From Ophiura sarsii (lineage: Eukaryota > Echinodermata > Ophiuroidea > Amphilepidida > Ophiuridae), in NCBI GenBank assembly GCA_035610835.1, contig CM069454.1:2171117-2235116 (forward strand): DNA of 64,000 bases. The letters are read 5' to 3'. The translations under genes were made by a program, and so were the position numbers. This document shows, piece by piece, positions 57,001 through 64,000 of this stretch. The notes below the pieces were generated by a model, which saw only the letters and a list, made by a program, of their open reading frames with translations, had not been told where the DNA came from and searched no databases. Within the stretch, counting starts at the first letter, position 1; every line of letters begins with the position of its first letter.

Positions 57001-60000
57001 GGGTACATTAACGTACTCCACCTCATGCATTTTAACAAGTTAATTCTATCTCTCGGGAGCGCGTTGTTAATATGGTAATTGTTCTTTGTTCTACTGGTAC
57101 GATGCTTTAAATACAAATTTTAAAAAACAGGTATATGAACGTAATCATTTGATATGTAATCTATCAAATGTTGCTGAAATGTTAGTCAGAAGATGCCCAT
57201 TAAATGATATGGCTTAACTTATTATTCATGGCGCCCAGTGGTAAAAATAGATTCACATACCACCTTCACAAATCTGACAAATAAAACAAAATCGTATTAG
57301 GGGTTGGGCTCTCAATAAAACTCGGATGACGATAAGACCCCTCTACCATTTTTCTTTTGCATTAAGTGGCACCCAGATCCTATATCCCCAACCCACCGCA
57401 TTAGAAATACACAATCTAATGCATACCTTCATATCAAACAACTTCCAGATGGAACATCCCATATTGGTATGTGGTCCTTGGCGAGAAGACATACCTTATT
57501 TCACTCGTATTAGGAAATGCCTGATAGAAGGATGATACAATGGTTTTCTTATGTTGGCATAACTTGTATACACTTTGTAAGTGTGGTATAGCAACTTTAT
57601 TCTGACTTTAATTATAAAAACGTGATATTAATGCATATTACTATCTTCTTGATATTGCGCCTTTGTTGTCCTAGCATCTTTGTAACATGCCACGTCTTCG
57701 ATACTACTTATTATAAACGCTTTACATATCAGAGATTTTATTTCCATTGTATATAAGAGCATGTTTCAATGGTTTTCTATTTGTTGTCATGAACACGATA
57801 TGTTTACGTGTCAATTACTCATTGCAACACTACATACTAAAGTATGAAAATGTATTGGTATTTTAAAAAGATAGTTACAACTCGATACCTTTACTTTCAC
57901 TTTAACAACGGTTTACATCAGGACATATGATGCATTCGGTGTTCCTTTGTTCACAAGATATTTCAATCGTGTCAATTCAACAGTTATATAAATTATTACA
58001 ATACCTCGGAAAGCAATAAACACATAAAACTGCAATGATTTTTCTTTCAGTGCTGAAAAATATTGAATATGATGTATTTTAATAATAAACCTACATTATT
58101 TTTCAATACATTTTATCGACAATATTTATGAATTAAGAATGTACGATGATAGAACACTAAAATGCCCAAATATTTCATTACATTATCACTCGTTTAATTT
58201 GAATCACGGGCGTCTATTTCAAATAATGGTACACTATAGTGATAAAAAAAATCGGGGTTATAATACAGATATGGTATAGACAATATTGTTTGTCCCTAAA
58301 AAAACAATTATTTTAAAACATCCATGGTTTTTTTCATTATTATTTCCCCTTTTCACTCAAAGCATGTGCGTCTATTTAATTTAGGGCTGAATTGTAAATA
58401 ATTTTAGAAATACACACATGTTAAATTACTAAATAATATCGAAATTTATTTCATTATGTTGTATGATGTGTATCAATATGAATAAATCTGCAGATAGACA
58501 CATTGGTGATGATAGTCTAAAACACCCAAACGTTAGAGTATTTTTAACATGTTGTTTTATATATGTATCATCCTACTCTTATTATTGATCAGTGATGTGC
58601 ATTATTAAATCTGTCAAAGAGGCATACTTAATTAAGAGATGTCTGATTAAGAAAATATGAAATTCATTTGAAAAAACTCCGAATTACTTGCAATCGGCCT
58701 GTACTTAGCTTAATTAGGCTACTTGATGCTTTAAGAAACTTACATGGTGCAATTGGGCCAACATGGCTAACATAAATTCTTAAGCTACGCTAGTCTTTAT
58801 AAAAAAAATACTCATCATATAGTTGTAGTTCTATTTTGTCACGAAATACGTGAAAATAATCTTTCTTAGGTTATTTCAGATGTAATGTATATAGAGATCT
58901 TGCCAAACATATAATGGCAATGGTTAGCGCCTTCATTAATTCCGACGTACATGTGAATTCATAGTGTGTGTTACGTTCCTCCGTAACTTTAAATGATTTT
59001 GGTTTTCCACAGACATATGTGTGATCGAGGCAGTTCAACTCTCACCAGGCGACTTCGTTGATCTAACAACCCCGAACTATTCGAACCCCTATCCTAACGA
59101 CGCCGATTGTGCAGTTCACATTTCAGTCACTAACGGGGGCATTATTTCAATCAGCATTTTGGATTTTGACTTGGAGTTGAACTATGATACGTTAAACATT
59201 GGCTATGGTAATGTCCCTTATGAGAGTGACAGCGTTAATCACTATTCTGGAGACACCTATGACAGAACTAGTGGCTATTCCGAAGTTATCTATGACAATG
59301 ATATCACATTGACCGGGACTTCCGTTCCCCGACTAATCGTATTTCCTGAAAGCTCGATGACGATAGCATTTACTAGCGATGGGTCTATTACTCTTACAGG
59401 TTTTCACATTCTGGTTGAATGGAGGAATTATACCGGTAAGTTGGTATAGGTTGGATTACACTTGGCCGAATGCTTGCAAAAATTGAAACAAGTCTATTAG
59501 TTAGATTTTTAGGAACCACTTGATTATTAGTTACTTTTGGCTTTGTTCTTGGCATGATCCATGCCCTGCAGTGTTTACCACTCTTTGATATTCAGTTAGC
59601 GTTGGTGTTTGTATAAATGTGTTTCCGTGATTCGTATTATCATGCCGTTGATGGCGTTAAACATAGGGTTATTTATAATAGCTCATCATATACCGTAGAT
59701 ACTTACTATCAAGCACCTTTTCATCTCTGATATACAGGGCGACATCTCGCGATCAAAACGGCTTTTAAAAAGTTATTCTTAAAGGCCTTTCCGAATCTCA
59801 AATGTTTGCCCCGAGCAAAAGTCACATGACTCGCTTCATACCCGAGTTCCGCGCACACGTATCATAAACCCCATGATGCAATGCTGAAGAGTGGCTCCAA
59901 AGATCAAATGTGAACGAAATCCGTGTCTAGAAATGTTTTTAACAGTCATTCTATTTATGTCAATGAAACCAGAGTTACAATCTGAAGCAGCATCGGTTCA

Positions 60001-63000
60001 ACTTTTAAGCGAGAACCCTATGTTAAAAACATACAAATCTATAAATTAAAGCATTACTAACTTCCAATTTATGGGATAGTAATAGTGTTCACAAACGATA
60101 TTTGAATCTATTTATATTGTAACAATAGTACATTGCGCCGTTGGCTCAATCGGTAGAGCATTGGGTTAATGAACGAAAAGAATGTTTTTTTGTCTTCGTA
60201 AATGTAGTAATTTTATGTTGGGTTTGTTTATCGTTCCCCATAATATTTGTGAATCCACGGACATGATACTTTTAATTTGATTTGGAATGATTGTCTAAAT
60301 TCAATCATTTGAATGCAGTTCTACTTTTACTTGTTCACGGTCAGCGTTGCGTAAATTGAATTATTGAGACCCTAGCGCCATTGTTACACAAGTAATCTGG
60401 GAAAGGCCAATTGTGCTATTATGAAAAGAGTCAATTGTTTTGTCATTGAATCGATATTCTGATTTCCCATGTTTAGCAGCTTCGTTGAAATAGACCGGGC
60501 GTGGAATCATTTTGTATCTAAATTAATTTGTGCGGTTCCAGCACAAATGAGAACAACATCTGGTAAGCGTTTCATCATCTTAGACAATAATGTTTTGACA
60601 TTGGAAATCAATGATCCTCTGTTATACTATATGAATGAAAGGCACATGACAGTATTTTGTTCTATGGTACTAATCCTCCCCAACGTATGACATATGATAC
60701 CAATAGGATATTTTAAAAACATGGTCATGTTTGGTGTTTTAATTTAATATTAGTGAATTGTTGGGTAATTTGTTGAAGTTGAATTATTTATGGTTATCAT
60801 TATCAATTAGGGGGAGTTTGTATTTCGAAATTTAGTTGAGTTTGAAGACAATGACAAAAACTAATGTTTGAAGTAAAATAATTTGGATTTAAGCTATATC
60901 AAATGCCCCTCCTACCCCGGATGTGCTCAAAACGTTAATTTCCGTGTTTTTAGAAGGTCGTAAAAAGCCAAAATGTACCTCAATCATGGCTGGCAAAATG
61001 AGTGTAAACTATGAATTTTTGCGCGTTTCGCACACATTTTTAAGACTGTATCAGTCAACATTTATGATTTCTTGCCAGCCCCCTAGGAAAACCATATGAA
61101 AACAAAACCCTGCCCTGATGTTTTAAAGGGGGTGGCTCAGCAACCCCCCCCCCCCCCCCTTCTCATTGACAGTCATTGACAAAAGAGTAAAAATAAAAAT
61201 AAAAGGAGGAAGAAGGGAAGAAGGAGGAGGAGGAGAAGGAAGAAGGAAGGGTAAGGAGCATAGGCGGTGCATATGGGAGGGGTTACATCCCCTATAATGT
61301 TTATGTAGGAGACGACCGCCCCCCCCCCCTAAATTAATTCTAGTATGGCGATACATTAATGTCATACTGGACCGTCCTTAAGTATTAAAAATGCCAATTT
61401 GGACAATGGGCGGGGTATTGCAATAATTCGATAAACGCAACGCTAAGCATGTATTAGACCTATACATGCACATGTGCATGCTACCCCATGAAGTAATAAT
61501 AGTACATTCAAATATAAACTTCATTGAATCTGTAAGAAAATCATTCTATTAAATAAAATGAAAAGTATCTGGGATCAAAATAATATTTTGATTGAACGAT
61601 ATTAAAATAATCTCTACATTAAGTAAAATAGTAACGGGAAAAACAAAACAATCTATGTGGGATTCGAACCCACGGTCTTTAGATTATAAGTCTGAAGCTC
61701 TACCGATTGCGCTAACGGAGCACTGAAGGACAATAATAGGACAGACATACATTCAAATGACAGTTGAACACTATCCTATAAATAGGAAGTTAAAATGCTT
61801 TATATTTCTATTTTGTATGTATTTAACATAGGGTTCTCGCATGTTGTTTCAGATTATAACTGTGGTTTCATTCAAATGAATATAATGACTTTTCGAAACA
61901 TTTCTAGACATGAATTTTGTTCGTACATTTTGCTGTTTGTAGCCATGCAATCTTTCGGTACGCGAGCTATCAACATTGCATCATGGGGTTTATATGATGT
62001 ATACGCGGAGACTCGGGTATGTAGCCGCGAGTCATGTGACTTTTGCCCGGGGCAAACATTTGAGATTCGGAAAGGCCTTTAAGAATAACTTTTTAAAAAC
62101 CGTTTTGATCGCAAGATGGCGCCCTGTATATCAAAGATAAAAAGGTGCTTGATAGTGAGTATCTACGGAAAATCAAGTAACATAATTTTCTCCTTGCTCC
62201 AGCTTATTTCAAGCCCTGGGCCCTTCATTCGTTGTATTCAAAGCCGTCTTAATCCATCACGAAATACAACATCATCAGCGGTAATTTCTCATAAAGATGG
62301 TTATAATTTGAAAAGCATAGACCATTACGATGTCCGCATTCATATAAAATAACTATATTGGTAAAACACAACAAATGTTTATTACAAAAAAATGAGTATT
62401 TTCTATATTTGTTTCGTATATTAGATATTGGCTGTCAGAACGAAACACAGTACAGATGTGACCATCATTTCGTGATATGTGTGGACCCAATAAATGTATG
62501 TGATACGGAGTTAAACTGTCCCATGGGTGACGATGAAAACAACTGTGGTGAGAACTATCTCTATATTATTTTTTATAAAGATGGTTATATTTTGAAAATC
62601 ATAAACCATTACGATGTCCGCATTCATTTAAATGAACTATACTACATGTATTGATAAAACACAACAAATGCATTATTACAAATAAAAATTAGTATTTTCT
62701 ATATTCGTTTATTAGATATTGGTTGTCAGGACGAAACACAGTACATATGTGACCACCCCTACGTGATATGTGTGGACCAAATAAATGTATGTGATACGGC
62801 GTTAAACTGTCCTATGGGTGACGACGAAAACAACTGTGGTGAGAACTATCTCTATATTTTTCAATATTTTGTGTGTGTTATTTCGTATTAAATTAATAAA
62901 AATGCAATGGCAACATTTGACATGAATAATGCATTGTGGAATTAAAAAGGTCTTCCCAGATATAGAAATTTACCTGGACTGATAGACAGGATGTTTTTTT

Positions 63001-63382
63001 TGTTTTTTTTTAGATTCATGCGGAAATTCGTCCGTCGATATTCGGGGAAAGCTCTCCTACAATTTGACAATACCCACATTTGGACATTCAAATACTAATC
63101 CCTCATGTTACTGGATAGTTCAAAGTCATCGCGAAAACATAATCCTGATTACCATATCGCAGTATCACATTCAGAATTATTGGAATCCGGACAATGATAG
63201 ACTGATTATTGGTTCAGCCAATCATAGTAGACAACGCCACGTCTCGGACATTTTGGACACTCGCGGAAACAGCGCCACCTATCGGTACATTGCTGTGAAT
63301 GGTCCACTTATCAGTATATCAATACTTAGCTCCGGAGACATGTCTAACGTCATATCTGTGACTGTTTCAGAAGAAGATCCAG
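54034..63382 (+). CDS. CUB-LDLa-LDLa-CUB secreted or receptor-type gene, 5 exons recognised, 3' incomplete
   Basis: This gene model joins exons 54043-54127, 59013-59435, 62425-62547, 62716-62838 and 63014-63382. All four introns interrupt codons after the first base (phase 1), as in classical shuffled extracellular modules, so the reading frame is continuous across every join. The predicted product has a signal peptide, a CUB domain of about 140 residues, two LDL-receptor class A repeats and a second CUB domain. No stop codon follows the last exon before its GT donor, and no transmembrane segment is seen, so the gene must continue past the window. CUB/LDLa proteins bind ligands outside the cell, and the LDLa repeats bind calcium. 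The specific role of this one cannot be told. Extra exons in the long introns cannot be excluded. I do not recognise a named orthologue. Confidence 0.75.
54043..54127 (+). CDS. Exon 1: signal peptide of the CUB/LDLa gene
   Basis: The ATG at 54043 has a good context (AACATGG). It starts MEFSSTTYFATAFSIMLLHV, which has a hydrophobic core, followed by TTRGVYA-EG with a plausible signal-peptidase site after VYA. The exon ends in G|GTAAGT at 54127/54128, phase 1, matching the CUB exon acceptor. An in-frame ATG at 54034 would add three residues. An upstream ATG at 54011 opens an 8-codon frame whose TGA overlaps the 54034 ATG, so it could act as a small upstream frame if transcribed. The promoter and transcription start are not identified. 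A direct join to the 59 kb exon is inferred from phase and module logic alone. Confidence 0.6.
54141..54350. repeat. MITE-like element, CCGCGTGGAAAGTGTT family, copy 3
   Basis: AACCCTTTCCACGCGGC starts 13 bp downstream of the exon 1 donor. The body shares TGATTCCAAATATGGTAATG with the reverse complement of the 14.5 kb copy. The far end is diverged. Confidence 0.6.
54738..54892. repeat. GTTCCAGTATCG palindromic motif cluster 2
   Basis: GTTCCAGTATCGGTCGATAC, GTTCCAGTATCGAGTGATAC, CCAGTGATACTGG and TTCCAGTATTGGACGATACT occur within 155 bp as imperfect palindromes. It lies in intron 1 of the CUB/LDLa gene. Confidence 0.7.
55787..56062 (+). repeat. tRNA-like head followed by a 49 bp tandem repeat
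   Basis: GTGGCCTAGCGGTAGATCG at about 55789 resembles a tRNA A box and D arm, and TCTGTCTCTGACA an anticodon arm. The sequence then slides into about five 49 bp units of GACAAACGTCGTGTGTTTTA ... ACTTACCCGTACTAGCGTAC. Two further diverged units lie at about 56345-56440. No T arm follows, so the repeat may have grown out of a broken tRNA-like sequence. Confidence 0.7.
56141..56217 (-). tRNA. tRNA-like pseudogene, minus strand
   Basis: The minus strand reads GGCAGGTTGGCCGAGTGGTT (A box), GCGGTGATCGG in the anticodon region and GGGGGTTAAATCCCGGGG (T arm with a changed B box). The acceptor does not close. It is probably a decayed tRNA or SINE head. Confidence 0.5.
56441..59012. other. Intron 1 remainder, AT-rich
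   Basis: No further exon with domain similarity and matching phase was found between the signal-peptide exon and the first CUB exon. A 69-codon frame at 57326-57535 has no recognisable motif. The stretch ends in a pyrimidine-rich acceptor (TTTTGGTTTTCCACAG). Confidence 0.45.
59013..59435 (+). CDS. Exon 2: CUB domain 1
   Basis: The exon lies between TTTTCCACAG and GTAAGT, is 423 nt long and is phase 1 at both ends. It encodes 141 residues beginning DICVIEAVQL, followed by TPNYSNPYPNDADC. The Cys at residues 3 and 33 match C1-C2 of CUB domains, and PNYSNPYPND is the family's hallmark turn. ISISILDFDLE, NYDTLNIGYG, ESSMTIAFTSDGS and TLTGFHILVEW follow in canonical order. The second disulfide pair of many CUB domains is absent. 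YDTLNIG and FTSD keep acidic residues at places used for calcium in calcium-binding CUBs (family knowledge; not proven here). It ends at a potential N-glycosylation site, NYT. Confidence 0.88.
60134..60175 (+). tRNA. Truncated tRNA-like block, left foldback arm
   Basis: GCGCCGTTGGCTCAATCGGT with AGAGCATTGGG provides a clear A box and D arm. The T arm and B box are missing after GAACG. The equivalent place in the right arm holds a fuller tRNA-like block. Confidence 0.5.
61144..61330. repeat. Poly-C tracts and polypurine stretch
   Basis: C runs at 61144-61159 and about 61319-61329 flank a stretch (61195-61258) made almost only of A and G (GGAGGAAGAAGGGAAGAAGG and so on). It is a candidate triplex-forming mirror tract in the centre of the foldback. 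Confidence 0.8.
61649..61721 (-). tRNA. tRNA-Ile(TAT)-like pseudogene, right foldback arm
   Basis: The minus strand reads GCTCCGTTAGCGCAATCGGT with AGAGC, CTTATAA as anticodon loop (TAT), and GTGGGTTCGAATCCCAC, a perfect T arm, over 73 nt. Only the acceptor stem fails to close (GCTCCGT against ATAGATT). It is the best preserved tRNA-like block in the window, but its place inside a repeat arm argues for a derived module. Confidence 0.6.
62425..62547 (+). CDS. Exon 3: LDL-receptor class A repeat 1
   Basis: A 123 nt exon, phase 1 at both ends, between TTAG and GTGAGA. It encodes 41 residues with the six-cysteine LDLa pattern: DIGCQNETQYRC, then HFVIC, INVC, LNC and PMGDDENNC. The acidic cluster GDDEN before the last Cys corresponds to the calcium-binding SDE region of the family. 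The module is slightly short. Canonical DGSDE is replaced by MGDDE, which keeps two acidic residues. Confidence 0.88.
62716..62838 (+). CDS. Exon 4: LDL-receptor class A repeat 2
   Basis: A 123 nt phase 1-1 exon, 112 of 123 bases identical to exon 3 by my count. Six amino-acid replacements (N-D, R-I, H-P, F-Y, P-Q, E-A) and four silent changes separate them, and no cysteine is lost. A frame-neutral, symmetric exon can be added this way without disturbing the rest of the protein. Confidence 0.88.
63014..63382 (+). CDS. Exon 5: CUB domain 2 (divergent)
   Basis: A 369 nt exon after a long T-rich acceptor (TTTTTTTTTAG), ending at G|GTAATT, phase 1 at both ends. It encodes about 123 residues: DSCGNSSVDIRGKLSYN, NTNPSCYWIVQ, IILITISQYHIQN, NDRLIIGSANHS, NSATYRYIAVNGPLISISI. 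Cys 3 and Cys 32, with CYW, fit C1-C2 of a CUB domain. The second Cys pair and the FxSD motif are absent. NSS, NLT and NHS are potential N-glycosylation sites. The CUB call rests on the Cys spacing, the CYW and the DNDRLIIG stretch, so it is less firm than for exon 2. Confidence 0.75.
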
Positions 63383-63704
63383 GTAATTTTAGATTTTCAA
63401 ACTCATAATGTAATCCTTTTATTTAGTATAGGTGATTTCTTTCCGCAAGGGAAGATGCGTAAAACGTTTTCGGTCGAACACATCTCTCGGATACTGATGA
63501 CCGGTCAATTTAGTTCTGAGTATTTTTTGAAGTTATCAAAAGTTATCAAACATTTTGAAAATTTACAAACGAAAACAACAAATGGTTTCATTTATTTTAA
63601 ATCAACACAAATGTCTAAACGTGAAAAATGAAATGCGAAATACAATGGTCAGTCGGGCCTGAGAGCAGGGTCACCTTTTCTTTACTAGGACTTATACTCC
63701 CTTT
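63383..63704. other. Start of intron 5
   Basis: AT-rich, with no exon-like frame following the GTAATT donor. The next exon is beyond the window. Confidence 0.5.
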
Positions 63705-64000
63705 CATAATCCCTTGGACATAATTCCATCAAATCATGCGTACGTGCGAGTTGCGTACGTATGTGCGTAGGTTCGCGTAGTAATGCGTAGGTGCGCATGT
63801 GCGTAAACCCGGAAGTGCGTACCAGTCCCTTTAAAAAAATAATCGCGCATTCTAATCGTGAAATCGTCACACGCCGTGATCGCCGGCGCATGACCTTGTT
63901 CATGTTTATCGCGCCTGTCAAGCATTTTGACGCCGCGCCTCGAAAACAACAACAACATACGCTCGCGTGAAATAACGCGAATTATGTCCAAGGGATTATG
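63705..64000. repeat. Foldback with TGCGTACG-rich interior, cut by the window end
   Basis: CATAATCCCTTGGACATAAT at 63705 pairs with ATTATGTCCAAGGGATTATG ending at 64000. The arms are at least 22 bp and perfect. Inside, GTGCGTAC, TGCGTAGG and GCGCATGTGCGTA words repeat over 63738-63820. Confidence 0.75.

Larger units (their letters stand above)
59692..62168. mobile_element. 2.5 kb foldback with about 750 bp arms, each holding a tRNA-like block
   Basis: The left arm 59692 to about 60465 and right arm about 61415-62168 are reverse complements over most of their length. The outer ends read ACCGTAGATAC and GTATCTACGG. Landmarks in both are GATCAAAACGG, TTAAAGGCCTTTCCGAATCT, GCAAAAGTCACATGACTCGC, CTAGAAATG, AGCATT...ACTTCC, then the tRNA-like block. 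The roughly 950 bp centre holds C tracts and a polypurine stretch. No transposase is present. It lies wholly within intron 2 of the CUB/LDLa gene, and a solo copy of one arm lies at 53075-53775. Confidence 0.75.
62291..62860 (+). repeat. Tandem duplication of about 285-290 bp containing the LDLa exon
   Basis: The unit starting ATAAAGATGGTTATA at 62291 recurs at 62575. It carries along GATGTCCGCATTCAT, TAAAACACAACAAATG, GAGTATTTTCTATAT or its variant, the exon, and GGTGAGAACTATCTCTATAT. Intron and exon sequence are duplicated together, with small indels in the intron. Confidence 0.9.

Noticed and set aside
60469..60690. An additional exon in intron 2
   Set aside because: No phase-1 acceptor and donor pair brackets a domain-like segment, and the region lies at the inner end of the foldback arm.
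61649..61721. A functional tRNA-Ile(TAT) gene
   Set aside because: The T arm is perfect, but the acceptor stem does not pair and the block lies inside a repeat arm with diverged sister copies.

Overview
This is a 64 kb window of AT-rich eukaryotic, almost certainly animal, nuclear DNA with one assembly gap (100 N at 23497-23596). The clearest clues to its origin are a secreted-type gene built from CUB and LDL-receptor class A modules with phase-1 introns, fragments of CR1/L2-like non-LTR retrotransposons, TTAGGG-type interstitial repeats (not the arthropod TTAGG or nematode TTAGGC forms), tRNA-derived SINE-like repeats and many foldback (MITE-like) elements. Together these fit a marine invertebrate deuterostome. 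An echinoderm is my best guess, but that is inference and the species is not identified.

Layout. From 1 to about 48 kb I recognise no intact host gene. The stretch is a mosaic of foldback elements, simple repeats (TATTG and TGTCA pentanucleotides, TTAGGG arrays, G tracts of 22, 41 and 50 bases), tRNA-like relics and retrotransposon debris (32.4-33.4 kb on the minus strand, 35.1-35.6 kb on the plus strand). Between 48.4 and 50.3 kb on the minus strand lies a decayed, multiply frameshifted member of a zinc-finger/RNase H-like protein family that is probably a transposable-element gene. Between 52.1 and 53.8 kb there are more tRNA-like repeats, including a tandem pair and one complete copy of a roughly 700 bp repeat.

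The only convincing host gene is on the plus strand from 54.0 kb to beyond the last recognised exon at 63.4 kb. It has a signal-peptide exon, a CUB exon, two nearly identical LDLa exons and a second CUB exon. Every junction is phase 1, so the modules can be spliced in register. Its introns are themselves full of repeats. The largest, at 59.7-62.2 kb, is a foldback whose roughly 750 bp arms each carry a tRNA-like block.

The most unusual observations are: (i) a foldback family that carries TTAGGG arrays, one array interrupted by a 5'-truncated retrotransposon; (ii) an 88 bp perfect palindrome with no spacer at 41381-41468; (iii) the long-arm foldback with tRNA-like modules inside the CUB/LDLa gene; (iv) a palindromic element made of GGATCAAA/TTTGATCC words; and (v) a 681 bp direct duplication that reads as identical. 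No prokaryotic operon, CRISPR array or defence system is present.
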